Assembly: GCA_937907605.1 (NCBI GenBank)
Contig: CALCYI010000012.1
Location: 1 to 64,000, forward strand
Length of the DNA stretch: 64,000 nt
Source: an uncultured Clostridia bacterium
Lineage (GTDB): Bacteria > Bacillota > Clostridia > Oscillospirales > Acutalibacteraceae
Direction: 5' to 3'
The position numbers were made by a program, and so were the translations under genes. Shown here in pieces: positions 35,801 through 44,546 of this stretch. Numbering within the stretch: position 1 is the first letter of the stretch; every line of letters begins with the position of its first letter. The notes below the pieces were generated by a model. It was not told the DNA's origin and did no database searches. It worked only from the letters and a program-made list of their open reading frames with translations.

Positions 35801-38800
35801 GGCGGCAAACACGATTAGCGTCGTTTCCGGCGCAGGTACGTATATGAGCGGCTCCACAAGCGAGTCTCACTCCTGGAGAAACAACGTTCTCAAGATTAAC
35901 GCAAACAGCACGGCTCCCGGTCCTGTAGTTACGCTTACAAGAAACCCGCTCAACCAGGCGATTAACGCGGCAGCGGTACGCAGGAACGGCGTTACAATCT
36001 CCTTCTGGCGTCATATTGAAGACACCAGCGGCAACACCGTATCCCTTGCGGAAAACAGCGGGGACCCCACAGGCTACAACTGGCGTAACGCTATCGCGTT
36101 CCAAAAGGAAAATGATAATTCAACCTATTACATTATTGAGGTTAACGGCGTTAACTCCAGACGTGTTGACGGCACTAATTACCTTGACGTAGTTCCCGAA
36201 AATCAGGACAACACCGAGCATGAAATGGGCGCCGCTAACGGCGAATGGGAACACGTTGCCATTACGATTAACCCGAACAGCGGCATCAAGGTTTACCTGA
36301 ACGGCGTTGAGCATGACTATAAGTATGCTACCGGAACGGGCTCTTTCTCCGACGGTAACGATGCTGCGGCGGCTGCTGAAATTCTTGCCTTCCTTAGTGA
36401 CGGTACGACCCAGATGACGCTCGACAACGGCGTTCTCTATGAAGGCAACGATTACGATCTTTTCCTTGACGACATTCGTCTTTACACGAAGCCGCTCACT
36501 CAGGTTGAGATTAATAATATGTATGTTGACGAATATTCCGATACGGTAACGTCAACTACCTCCACCTCTCACGACCCGACCTCCGTTACGGTTTACACTT
36601 TGAATAGCGGTAAAAAGGTCGGCGTGGAATATATTGAGTATAATAATATTCCCGACAGCGAAATAGTTTCTATTGATTACTATTCCTTCGGTACCGGCAT
36701 GACGATTTACCACGCTACCGACGAAACCCAGACGCATTGGGAGGTTCTCGGCGACAGCGAGGGACGCTGCGGCTATCAGAACCAAGACCTCTTCTACAAG
36801 GATGGCGCTCCTGCGGATTATACCGAGGCGCTTGCCGATGTGGTAACTACCGCAGGCTTCACCGCTGATGAGATTTCGCAGGGTGCAGGACATCTTGTAT
36901 GGGCTCCGCACGTAATGTACAACCTTAATAGAGATTGCTGGGTTTACTACGCTTCCATGTCTTATTGGGGCGGTACACATTCCGCAACCTTCATGGCAAC
37001 CTCCAACGATCCGATTAAAGGCTATACATATAACTCCATCGTTTATCAGTCCAATTCCCACACCCCTAATTCCATTGACTTCGCGTCCTTCTATAACGCA
37101 GATTATACAAAACTGTATTTCGTTATGGGTTCATGGAACTGGAACTGGAAGTTCGGCGAATCGGGCGATAACTGTATCTACGGTATGGAACTAAATATCG
37201 ACGGCACGGCTAAATATCCCGAACTTGATTCTATGTACACAAACGGTCAGATGATTGCCTCCTGCTATCGTACCGCTTATGAAGGCGGCGGCGAATCCGA
37301 CGGCGCAGGCGAGGGTGCATTCGTTCAGTATATCGACGGTTACTATTATCTGTTTGTATCCTACGGTACGAACGGCGGTTCTTACACAGAGCGTGTATTC
37401 AGAAGCACAGAGCCGCTCGGTACGTATGTTGGCTACAACGGCATTTCCTCCACTTCTACTGATACCGGTCACCATGGTAACCAGATTCTTGCTCCGTTCG
37501 ATATCGCGCTTTATGACAACATTTTCCGTTCAACAGGTCACAACTCTATATATAAGGTTAAAAATCTTAAAGACGAATGGGTATATGTAAACGCCGTTCA
37601 CGGCAGACCGTACGCTTCCGATTCTCACGAATGGAAGGCTGTTCCCGATAACGCACTCGCCAAGAGACAGAGCGGCGACGTAACGGGTAACGTAACCCTT
37701 AACAATATGATAGCCGTTAACGAGGACGGCTGGCTCGTAATGTTCCCGAACCAGTATAACGGTACGGACTCCTACTCCTCCAGGCTCACCGCAAAGCAGA
37801 TTGAGGGTATTTATACGGCTTCTGATATGCGTATGCAGGTTGACTCCGACTGGGGTAATGAATATACCTATACTATGCTTGCCGACGAGGCTTATACCGA
37901 CCGCGGTATCGCCTTCGGCGTTAAGGACGGTATTACTTTTACCTCCAAGTTCTATCTGAGCTATGATGATACTAAGAAGATTCAGTATATCACAATTTAT
38001 ACCGACGCTTCCGTAGACCCCGAAAACGCAACGGCAGACCAGATAAGATATAAGGGCGTTGTAGGTACTCATACAGGCAAGGATAAGTACGGAAACGATA
38101 AGCTCATTCCGATGCTGGCAATGCTTAACGAATACAGCGGAAACGAATATCCGCATACGCTGTACATCGGCGAGCACTCCTGGGCTTACAGAAGCGGCGA
38201 CGTTCCCGACGCAGCGGACGTTGTATCCGACGTTGACGCGGTAGCGCTTGACGGCGTTATCTATACGCACGCTGACGACGCTACCGAAACACAGGTTGCG
38301 ACGAACCACGGCTATGATACTGATGACGTCGCAAAGACCTCTTATGCACTCTACGGTCAGGAAATCTCCGATAACTTCAAGTACGGCACGGGTACTACAA
38401 ACGGTGAAAGGTATACAACCCTGACGGTTGCCTATCCGTATAAGATAGACCTCAGCAACGCCTCTGCGATTTACTGCTACTCCGACGGCGAGCGCTGCAG
38501 AACCGGCGGTTACACCGGCTCTCTCATCACAGCCGTTCCGCTGAACAAGAACACCACTGTCGGCGGCTTTGATATCCTTGAAAGCGGCGGAAGATATACC
38601 GATACGAACCAGTATTGGTACGACAAGTCCACCGGCACGGCTTACACGCAGGCGCAGGTTGACGCGATGAGCTCTGCCGTATTGGAGGGTCTTAACCTTG
38701 TACGTTACTACGGCTTCAAGGGTTCCGTATCCGACTACTTTAGCTATAACGCAGCTGAAGGCAAGTACACCGAGGACGGCGTTGAGCTTATCATCTCCTA

Positions 38801-41800
38801 CATTGATATTGAAACCAACGAGCAGAAGCAGGAATTCGAATTCTGCTATGTTATGCCTAACCCGGCATGGGCGCACACTATGGCGGCGACGCGAAATCTG
38901 AGCAATGATACCGGTAATGACCGTCGTTCCTCTGTCGGTAACTTCAACCGTTTTATCGACTCTTGGGGTACTGCGACACCTACCTATTCGCATATGCTGT
39001 ATGACGCTGCAACAGGTGATACCACTAACGAGGGTTATGGTAACGGTGTATCCGGTTATCTGACCGACTTTGAAAGCATCTCGTCCTCTACCGACCTCTC
39101 TTCCTTTGCACTGGTAAGTACGCTGTTTAATAAGTATGACGACAGCGAGGGCGTACAGTCAGGTTCTTACTCCGTACAGGAGCATGATAACTCCGGTCCG
39201 AATGCTTATATCGCTAACCCCGACCTTGTAAACGTAAACTATTACGTTGACTATTCCGATAAGCAGCTCTATGATATCGACGGCGGCAGCGGTCTTATCA
39301 CAACTGCTGCAAACGGCGTTCCTACTGGCTACACCTTCACGATGAAGACTTCAAGCTTCAAGTGGAAGACATATGATGATTCGTCCCTGTTCCACCTTTC
39401 CTCCTATGCAAGGAATACAACGAAACAGAAGAACAGCAACCAGGCATTAAGCGTTACCTATCATTCAGATTATGATGACGAGATTTCACCGACGCCGTTA
39501 TCGAGTTCAACATACGTTGTTCCGACACATCTGCACGATATGACGTCGATTCTTCCGGAAAAATACGGCGATGGTGAATCAAACTTTAGAACCACCAGCA
39601 CATATAAGATGCAGACCAATGCAGGACCGTTTGTTTCTCACGTAACTTGGAGTGGCGACAGAGTCTGGACAGCTGACGAAATGCTGTTCCATACGGACGA
39701 AAGAAGAAACTCCAACGCAAGCTATAAGGTGCAGTACAGAAACCGCTTCCTGTATTACTTCACGAAGCATCTTGATGCAAATGGCAATATCGTTGACGGT
39801 TCTTTAGCAGAGTGTACCAACTCCAACCCGGATAATAATTCTTACGGATGGTTAGAGGGTAGCACAAGCAATAGACCTTCATACTATGATTATTCCGGTC
39901 AGACTGCTTACAAGACAGGAAACAACGGTAAAGGCAATCATAATGATTGGCAGGGTACAGCTGTATTCTCAGGTAAGTATAGTGTTGTTCCAAATGAGTA
40001 TCAGCAGATTTACGACGGCTATATTTATGATTCTAACGATAGTAAGTCCAAGAAGGCGTATGCCGCGACGATTGGAGACGTAAGCGGCTCCAACGCAACG
40101 CAGCTCGACGTATCCGCCGAATATATGGCGAACTATATCCTTGAACTCGGCGACTATCATAAGATTACCGACCTTGGTGTATCAGGCGGACGTTTCGTAG
40201 GTAACGAGACATGGCATTACTACAATATCGGCGTTCACACCTGCGATAAGGGCGCTATGCGTCAGTTCGCAGAGGAAGTTCTGAACCAGGATATCGACCT
40301 TGAGACGTATGCCGAAACCCGCGAAATCGTAACTACAGGTCCTATCGACTCCTCCAAGGTTTCCTACGCTTCCTATAAGGATTATATCCGTGCGGTTGCC
40401 AAGTGTATGTGGTTTGCGGAAGATCCGACGAACACCACAGCGGGCGATATCGCCGACGAGGAGCAGTATGCTAACGACTATGCTTGCGCAGAGAGCGACG
40501 ATATGGAATACCGTACCGCTTATGACGCCGAAGGTCACGCTATCTATAACACCGATACAGCCGGCTCCAACATCTTCCAGGACGGTCAGACCACAACCGA
40601 CCCGGTGCAGGCACAGCTGATTAAGGATGTTATTGAAGCCTACGCTAACCTTTACGACGTAACCAAGTACGCAGAGGTTGAAAGCGAATACAAGAAGACT
40701 AAGGAATTCCTTGAAGCAGCAGAGGAAGTTGAGGACGAAAATCCGGGTACTTATTCCGCTCAGTCACTTAACAACTACCGCAATGCGCTTAACGCTATCA
40801 AGGAACACGCGGTTAACTACTACATCTATTGGGACGAGGGTCCGAACAAGGATACAACTGCTGAAGAAGACGGTAAGTACCACGTTCTTGACGGCGAAGG
40901 CAATCCTGTGATTGACGCAGAAACCGGCAAAGAGGTTACTATCGACATCGTTGATACCAACCTCGATAACGAGGAATTCTGGCGTAAGTCAGCCCTTACC
41001 GGTGAGGAATACGAGGAGCTTAAGGACTTTATGAGAGAGCTTCGCGGCTCGCTCGCAGAGCCTGTTGACGAAACTCCTCTGACCGACCAGATTAATAACG
41101 CTGTTGTACCGACGCTCACGGACGGCGAAATCACGTTTGACCAAAACGGTGATTACGTATCCGAAGAAGCTGATAAGAGCAAGAAGGGTATGGACGAAGA
41201 GGGTATCTTCGACACCGAAGGCGCACAGGTTTACTCCTACAATTCCTGGAAGGAGCTTGATGATTGTCTGAACGTTACAACAGGCACCTATGCAGCATAT
41301 ACGGAAGATACTGACGATACCCGCGCTCAGATGCTCGAGGATCGTACAGCATCCGCAGAAGATCTTGCACTGGCTATCGGCGCTAACGACCTTATCGACG
41401 AAACCGCAGGCAGCAACAAGTATGCAACCCTCGGTGAACGTAATCTCAAGGAGCTCCTTAACACCATAGACGACGTTAAGTACGAAATCCTTCTTGACGC
41501 TTCCGATTCCGACAGCCCGTACCGTTCTCGTGACCAGCTGGCTGTTGATAAGAAGGCTGCTGAGCTTGCTCCGCTTGTAACAAGTCCTGTTGATTTAGTA
41601 GATAATTACAATTCATACAACAATGCGTATGCAATCGTAAGTGCTGTTGACCTCAACAAGTACATTGACCCAAGCTTGATTACAGCAGAGCTTGGTAAGA
41701 GAGCTCCTGAGGTTTACATTGCAGCTACCGACGCAATGGAACAGTACAATGCAAGAATGAGCGCTTATAACGCTGCTCATCCCGGTGAAACCCAGAGAAT

Positions 41801-43265
41801 TCTGCTTACGGCAAACTCGGGCGTATACGGCGAACTTAAGGTTCTCGGCATCGGCGAAACCGACCCGTACACCGCGGCGCTTCTTACAGCTGTAAATACG
41901 CTTGACTCTGACCCTGAAACCTACGTCAAGAAGTTCAAGGCACAGCTTACCGTTTCCAAGCTTGACGCAGACGGTAACCAGGCATCAGGCTTCCCGCAGA
42001 CGCTTTCTCAGGAGTGCTACTACGGCGAAACCTTCAGCTTCAATGTTCCGGGTCTTACAGAAACTACTACGACAGACGCGGAAACAGGCGAAACCACAAC
42101 AACTCTTGACCAGGCTGTCAAGTATTCAATTTCACCTAAGGAAGGTCTTGCTGCAAACTTTGATACTGCAGAGGTTATAGGCTCTCAGAAGTGGACCTAT
42201 AAGGGTACTACGATTTCCAGAATAGCCGACTCCAACGTAGAAATCGCTGCGGAAATTGTGGAGGATAGGTCCTCTACCAACGACCTTTGCATCAAGTTCT
42301 ACAACATCTACGGCAGACTGGTGCAGACCTCTTATGTAGCGAATGCTCCGACGAATACAGAGGGCGACCCGGTTGTTTACAATGGCGAAACTGCACTGTA
42401 CAGAGCAGAAGAGGTTCCGTTCTACTACTTCGATCACTATGAAGTGGAAGAGGTACTTACCGAAGCAGGCGGCGCATCACAGAGAATAGTGGGCTACAAC
42501 TACAGAGCGAAGTACACAGCAGAAAAGTCTGTACAATTCACAAAGCCTGAAGGTGCAACACTTACCGGCGGCAGAGGCGACACTGCTTCACTTGATGACC
42601 TTATGACCCTCAGCACAGAGGCTTCCGACTTCTACGCATGGGCAGTTAAGGACGGCGACAATAAGTATGCAATCGCTTCCTACGATTCGTCCTACAGCTT
42701 CTATGCTGCTGACGATACCGACTTCGCAATGGTAACAAGGGTAACCGACGGCGATGAGTACACATATCAGGTTGACGGTACTGAACTTACAGCCGCAATG
42801 ATGTCCGGCACAATCGGCGAGTTCGCTGACAATACCGGTACTCAGAACTATCCTTACGGCGCTGATAAGTATCTTAAGGAGAAGCTCGACCAGAAGGCTC
42901 CGTTCATTGCGGTAATCAGCTCGTCCGTATCCAAGGACGGCAACAACGTTCCGATTACTGACGTTGACGGCAAGTACATTGTTAAGTCCTACGCTATCGT
43001 AACAAGCGGTACAAGCGCTAAGATTAACAACGTAACCTTCACAACAGGCGTAACCGTAGGCGGCACAAGAAAGACCGCAACCGCAGCGGTGACCAACATC
43101 AACGAATACGGTCAGTTCACGGTAACGGTTAAGGTAAAGAACAGCGTTCCCGCTTCCTGCGACGGTCAGGCGGTACTGAACTACAAGTTCACCTATAACT
43201 ATAACGATACGGATTACACAATCAACGCTAAGGATACAACTATCAGAGTTGTGTCGCAGCAGTAA
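32865..43265 (+). CDS. Giant secreted multidomain protein with LamG-like and GH43 arabinanase-like modules
   Basis: 3466 residues, by far the largest gene here. A clear signal peptide (residues 1-31, KKILALIMAMAMVITTLPLN core) is followed by: a LamG/concanavalin-like domain (about 40-245); a tyrosine- and serine-rich segment (about 305-490); helical stretches and bacterial Ig/chitobiase-C-like repeats (about 490-945); a second LamG-like domain (about 945-1230); and a GH43-type five-bladed propeller (about 1232-1665). The propeller has candidate catalytic residues D1237 (HDP), D1405 (NSIDFASF) and E1483 (GEGAFVQYIDGYYYLF) and the family GHNS motif with H1559, as in endo-alpha-1,5-arabinanases. 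The remaining 1800 residues are beta-rich and FIVAR-like helical repeats without a recognised enzyme. No LPxTG, dockerin, SLH or C-terminal membrane helix was seen, so cell attachment is unexplained. It probably acts on arabinan-containing plant or host glycans outside the cell. The ATG follows AAGGAGG; a 42-residue peptide gene follows. Confidence 0.85.
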   Translation: MTKLSKKILALIMAMAMVITTLPLNAIFAFGSSNTSVKQYLVDSIDSDFTVGTGVSWDAGENAAYFDGSTTGFLTLNSNPLSGVTADSGFAISFDVKRYDNSVSMSRILDINDNTTSNTFAINGGIDGTNGEKYTILSKFEGAETRFNPNDLANNFAAEEKQGTWYTLTYVFDTDNRIYFYVDGTLKGSFSFVYSTTASRVALLTRTLVGASVYGQSTLDANFKGYIKNLRFFDDLYDLDYAKASYEAVMSKGVGFERMKNAYDKYVYIHEKEDAAAYGSTEFTTAQKQAAAKDLIIATANMGGFGSSESVAAADGSYTKSELVYGDEMKNVLYTYGISGNAAYTGTTKVGNYMYYGMQYGPIVFLYNGGTLACPINMFAHYERSGVLTATVKVRYCYPTTSNFSLVKIWHGTGTDAQTGYQNSDSNKADYVSSYSESNVSAALTKNSNDYWTNTLYYTGTLGNTTFSTTANVAYTAHSSNGNGTGTSTATSSMTTHIVNYKVLVDAVKAKMNGLDVTGYREGGLGTLLTQLDTATALDPMAEFVSNSTSLNVATAVSTTATNIQNAVNGITATATADSAAYASLRTVMDMSGTPAEGTYRALRDAYTGAANTWGYDATTYAAFKEEYERAVAAFDDVLTNGYTGTYDSKPVGSDGTSGTIANDLKAAFLALEGSAATAPTVSGNALLSATDTVTITNNEANTDDGKVYYTVSYDTGASKSGELTLANGASDTIAPFSFAEAEGASTALVTAQVIVDGNNSPAGSLNVTLYKYPTGSPNVLGKDETITLYSQNGADAGTIMYSYDGENFDAYSVPFAPFASSGAATRTIYVKEIGTDVTSSVGTITVARAASLAAYADPTPELGADYYEDTSSIKLATDNTYDTGSIRYKVKKASDSDFGSEQTYDENNGFDGSTYANESFIIIKAYGAGNEDNAQITTLYNQELYNPLAYQESFNDVTVTNGSTADVLQSESGYNMTAAANTISVVSGAGTYMSGSTSESHSWRNNVLKINANSTAPGPVVTLTRNPLNQAINAAAVRRNGVTISFWRHIEDTSGNTVSLAENSGDPTGYNWRNAIAFQKENDNSTYYIIEVNGVNSRRVDGTNYLDVVPENQDNTEHEMGAANGEWEHVAITINPNSGIKVYLNGVEHDYKYATGTGSFSDGNDAAAAAEILAFLSDGTTQMTLDNGVLYEGNDYDLFLDDIRLYTKPLTQVEINNMYVDEYSDTVTSTTSTSHDPTSVTVYTLNSGKKVGVEYIEYNNIPDSEIVSIDYYSFGTGMTIYHATDETQTHWEVLGDSEGRCGYQNQDLFYKDGAPADYTEALADVVTTAGFTADEISQGAGHLVWAPHVMYNLNRDCWVYYASMSYWGGTHSATFMATSNDPIKGYTYNSIVYQSNSHTPNSIDFASFYNADYTKLYFVMGSWNWNWKFGESGDNCIYGMELNIDGTAKYPELDSMYTNGQMIASCYRTAYEGGGESDGAGEGAFVQYIDGYYYLFVSYGTNGGSYTERVFRSTEPLGTYVGYNGISSTSTDTGHHGNQILAPFDIALYDNIFRSTGHNSIYKVKNLKDEWVYVNAVHGRPYASDSHEWKAVPDNALAKRQSGDVTGNVTLNNMIAVNEDGWLVMFPNQYNGTDSYSSRLTAKQIEGIYTASDMRMQVDSDWGNEYTYTMLADEAYTDRGIAFGVKDGITFTSKFYLSYDDTKKIQYITIYTDASVDPENATADQIRYKGVVGTHTGKDKYGNDKLIPMLAMLNEYSGNEYPHTLYIGEHSWAYRSGDVPDAADVVSDVDAVALDGVIYTHADDATETQVATNHGYDTDDVAKTSYALYGQEISDNFKYGTGTTNGERYTTLTVAYPYKIDLSNASAIYCYSDGERCRTGGYTGSLITAVPLNKNTTVGGFDILESGGRYTDTNQYWYDKSTGTAYTQAQVDAMSSAVLEGLNLVRYYGFKGSVSDYFSYNAAEGKYTEDGVELIISYIDIETNEQKQEFEFCYVMPNPAWAHTMAATRNLSNDTGNDRRSSVGNFNRFIDSWGTATPTYSHMLYDAATGDTTNEGYGNGVSGYLTDFESISSSTDLSSFALVSTLFNKYDDSEGVQSGSYSVQEHDNSGPNAYIANPDLVNVNYYVDYSDKQLYDIDGGSGLITTAANGVPTGYTFTMKTSSFKWKTYDDSSLFHLSSYARNTTKQKNSNQALSVTYHSDYDDEISPTPLSSSTYVVPTHLHDMTSILPEKYGDGESNFRTTSTYKMQTNAGPFVSHVTWSGDRVWTADEMLFHTDERRNSNASYKVQYRNRFLYYFTKHLDANGNIVDGSLAECTNSNPDNNSYGWLEGSTSNRPSYYDYSGQTAYKTGNNGKGNHNDWQGTAVFSGKYSVVPNEYQQIYDGYIYDSNDSKSKKAYAATIGDVSGSNATQLDVSAEYMANYILELGDYHKITDLGVSGGRFVGNETWHYYNIGVHTCDKGAMRQFAEEVLNQDIDLETYAETREIVTTGPIDSSKVSYASYKDYIRAVAKCMWFAEDPTNTTAGDIADEEQYANDYACAESDDMEYRTAYDAEGHAIYNTDTAGSNIFQDGQTTTDPVQAQLIKDVIEAYANLYDVTKYAEVESEYKKTKEFLEAAEEVEDENPGTYSAQSLNNYRNALNAIKEHAVNYYIYWDEGPNKDTTAEEDGKYHVLDGEGNPVIDAETGKEVTIDIVDTNLDNEEFWRKSALTGEEYEELKDFMRELRGSLAEPVDETPLTDQINNAVVPTLTDGEITFDQNGDYVSEEADKSKKGMDEEGIFDTEGAQVYSYNSWKELDDCLNVTTGTYAAYTEDTDDTRAQMLEDRTASAEDLALAIGANDLIDETAGSNKYATLGERNLKELLNTIDDVKYEILLDASDSDSPYRSRDQLAVDKKAAELAPLVTSPVDLVDNYNSYNNAYAIVSAVDLNKYIDPSLITAELGKRAPEVYIAATDAMEQYNARMSAYNAAHPGETQRILLTANSGVYGELKVLGIGETDPYTAALLTAVNTLDSDPETYVKKFKAQLTVSKLDADGNQASGFPQTLSQECYYGETFSFNVPGLTETTTTDAETGETTTTLDQAVKYSISPKEGLAANFDTAEVIGSQKWTYKGTTISRIADSNVEIAAEIVEDRSSTNDLCIKFYNIYGRLVQTSYVANAPTNTEGDPVVYNGETALYRAEEVPFYYFDHYEVEEVLTEAGGASQRIVGYNYRAKYTAEKSVQFTKPEGATLTGGRGDTASLDDLMTLSTEASDFYAWAVKDGDNKYAIASYDSSYSFYAADDTDFAMVTRVTDGDEYTYQVDGTELTAAMMSGTIGEFADNTGTQNYPYGADKYLKEKLDQKAPFIAVISSSVSKDGNNVPITDVDGKYIVKSYAIVTSGTSAKINNVTFTTGVTVGGTRKTATAAVTNINEYGQFTVTVKVKNSVPASCDGQAVLNYKFTYNYNDTDYTINAKDTTIRVVSQQ

Positions 43266-43287
43266 AAGCTTTAGGAGGGTATGAGAA

Positions 43288-43416
43288 ATGAAAAAAGTAT
43301 ATTTAGCTCCTGAAGCTGAAATCGAAAAATTTACAGTAGAAACAATCTTTACCGCGAGCAATCCAAGCGGCGGTATCGGCGACGGCGATAACCCCGGCGG
43401 TGAGATTGAATTCTAA
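43288..43416 (+). CDS. 42-residue peptide downstream of the giant gene
   Basis: Starts 22 nt after the giant gene's stop codon with a strong site (AGGAGGG, 9 nt before ATG) and ends just before a terminator, so it is co-transcribed. The peptide reads MKKVYLAPEAEIEKFTVETI, then a Ser/Asn turn, a Gly/Asp-rich tail and EIEF. It has no signal peptide or membrane segment. The MKK-Y-xPExEI-x-F-(8)-TAS pattern is, from memory, common in small unannotated Clostridia peptides, often with ...ITTS or ...TAS in the middle; their function is not established to my knowledge. An overlapping upstream ATG at 43281 gives only ten codons and is ignored. Confidence 0.75.
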   Translation: MKKVYLAPEAEIEKFTVETIFTASNPSGGIGDGDNPGGEIEF

Positions 43417-43423
43417 AACAAAT

Positions 43424-43456
43424 AAGGGGCTGACCTTTCGGTCAGCTCCTTTTCCT
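43424..43456 (+). terminator. Terminator of the giant-gene operon
   Basis: Stem GGGGCTGACC / GGTCAGCTCC with a TTTC loop and a TTTTCCTTT tail; also lies between the convergent galE gene and the peptide gene. Confidence 0.85.
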
Positions 43457-43478
43457 TTGCGCCCTTGCTTTCATTTTA

Positions 43479-44495
43479 TCAGTCGGGATATCCGTTGGGG
43501 TTCTGGCTCTGCCAGCGCCAGGAGTCCTCGCACATTTCCTCAATGCCTCTTGCAGCCTTCCAGCCGAGCTCCCTTGAAGCCTTTGCGGGATCGCTGTAAC
43601 AAATTGCGATATCGCCTGCGCGGCGGGGCTTGATTTCATAGGGAATGGTAACTCCGCTTGCCTTTTCAAACGCCTTAACGACGTCAAGCACGCTGTAGCC
43701 GACTCCCGTGCCGAGATTGTAGATAAAGAGCCCCGTATCGTTTCTTATCTTCTCTACCGCCTTAACGTGACCGAGCGCGAGGTCAACCACATGGATATAG
43801 TCGCGTATGCCCGTTCCGTCGGCAGTTGCGTAGTCGTTTCCGAATACGCCGAGCTTTTCACGCTTGCCGATAGCTACCTGGGTAATATACGGCATAAGAT
43901 TGTTCGGAATACCGTTCGGGTCCTCGCCCATCGTGCCGCTCTTGTGAGCGCCTATCGGGTTGAAGTAACGAAGAAGGCAGATGCTCCACGTATTATCGCT
44001 TGCGTATAAATCCTTCATTATGCACTCAATCATATACTTAGTCCTGCCGTACGGGTTTGTTACTCCGCCAACCTCCATATCCTCGGTGAGAGGAGAGATA
44101 TTATTCATTCCGTAAACCGTAGCAGAGGAGGAAAATACAATCTTTTTGCAGCCGTTCCTCCTCATTACGTCAAGTAAAACGAGCGTGCCGTTTACGTTGT
44201 TGTCGAAATATTCAAGCGGCTTTTCTACGCTCTCGCCGACTGCCTTAAGCCCTGCAAAATGAATAACGCTGTCAATGCTTTCCTTATTGAAAACCGCCTG
44301 TAAGCCCTTTTCGTCGCGGATGTCAACCTCATAGAAGGGGAAGTCCCTTCCTACAAGCGCCTTAATCCTGTCGTATGAGGATTTTTTGCAGTTATAAAGA
44401 TTGTCGATTACTACTACTTCATAACCCGCGTTCATAAGCTCTACGCAGGTGTGTGAGCCGATGTAGCCGAGCCCGCCCGTTACTAAAATTGCCAT
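43479..44495 (-). CDS. galE: UDP-glucose 4-epimerase
   Basis: NAD-dependent interconversion of UDP-glucose and UDP-galactose (Leloir pathway and glycan synthesis). 338 residues; Rossmann motif TGGLGYIGSHT at residues 6-16, catalytic Ser/Thr in FSSSATVYG and YxxxK in YGRTKYMIE. Same strand as proS upstream, from which it is separated by a heptamer repeat array; co-transcription is likely because no terminator was seen. Confidence 0.96.
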   Translation of the reverse strand: MAILVTGGLGYIGSHTCVELMNAGYEVVVIDNLYNCKKSSYDRIKALVGRDFPFYEVDIRDEKGLQAVFNKESIDSVIHFAGLKAVGESVEKPLEYFDNNVNGTLVLLDVMRRNGCKKIVFSSSATVYGMNNISPLTEDMEVGGVTNPYGRTKYMIECIMKDLYASDNTWSICLLRYFNPIGAHKSGTMGEDPNGIPNNLMPYITQVAIGKREKLGVFGNDYATADGTGIRDYIHVVDLALGHVKAVEKIRNDTGLFIYNLGTGVGYSVLDVVKAFEKASGVTIPYEIKPRRAGDIAICYSDPAKASRELGWKAARGIEEMCEDSWRWQSQNPNGYPD

Positions 44496-44511
44496 AAAAG
44501 CTTCCTTTCAC

Positions 44512-44546
44512 CTTAAACCTTAAATCTTAAACCTAAAACCTTAATA
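44512..44546. repeat. Solo heptamer array (about five units)
   Basis: CTTAAAC CTTAAAT CTTAAAC CTAAAAC CTTAATA in register on the plus strand, the same family as the array at 30561-30630. The proS stop codon (minus strand TAA) is part of the last unit. No four-helix-bundle gene accompanies it. Confidence 0.85.

Noticed and set aside
37530..38993. A 487-codon open frame antisense to the giant gene
   Set aside because: It is a shadow of the strongly biased sense codons; no ribosome site, low-quality composition, and the sense frame is a convincing secreted protein with GH43 motifs.
42560..42600. An RGD tripeptide in the giant protein as an integrin-binding site
   Set aside because: A three-residue match in 3466 residues is expected by chance and no supporting context was seen.
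43281..43313. Ten-codon frame from the ATG at 43281
   Set aside because: It overlaps the peptide gene out of frame and stops after ten codons; the ATG at 43288 has the better spacing and a family-like sequence.
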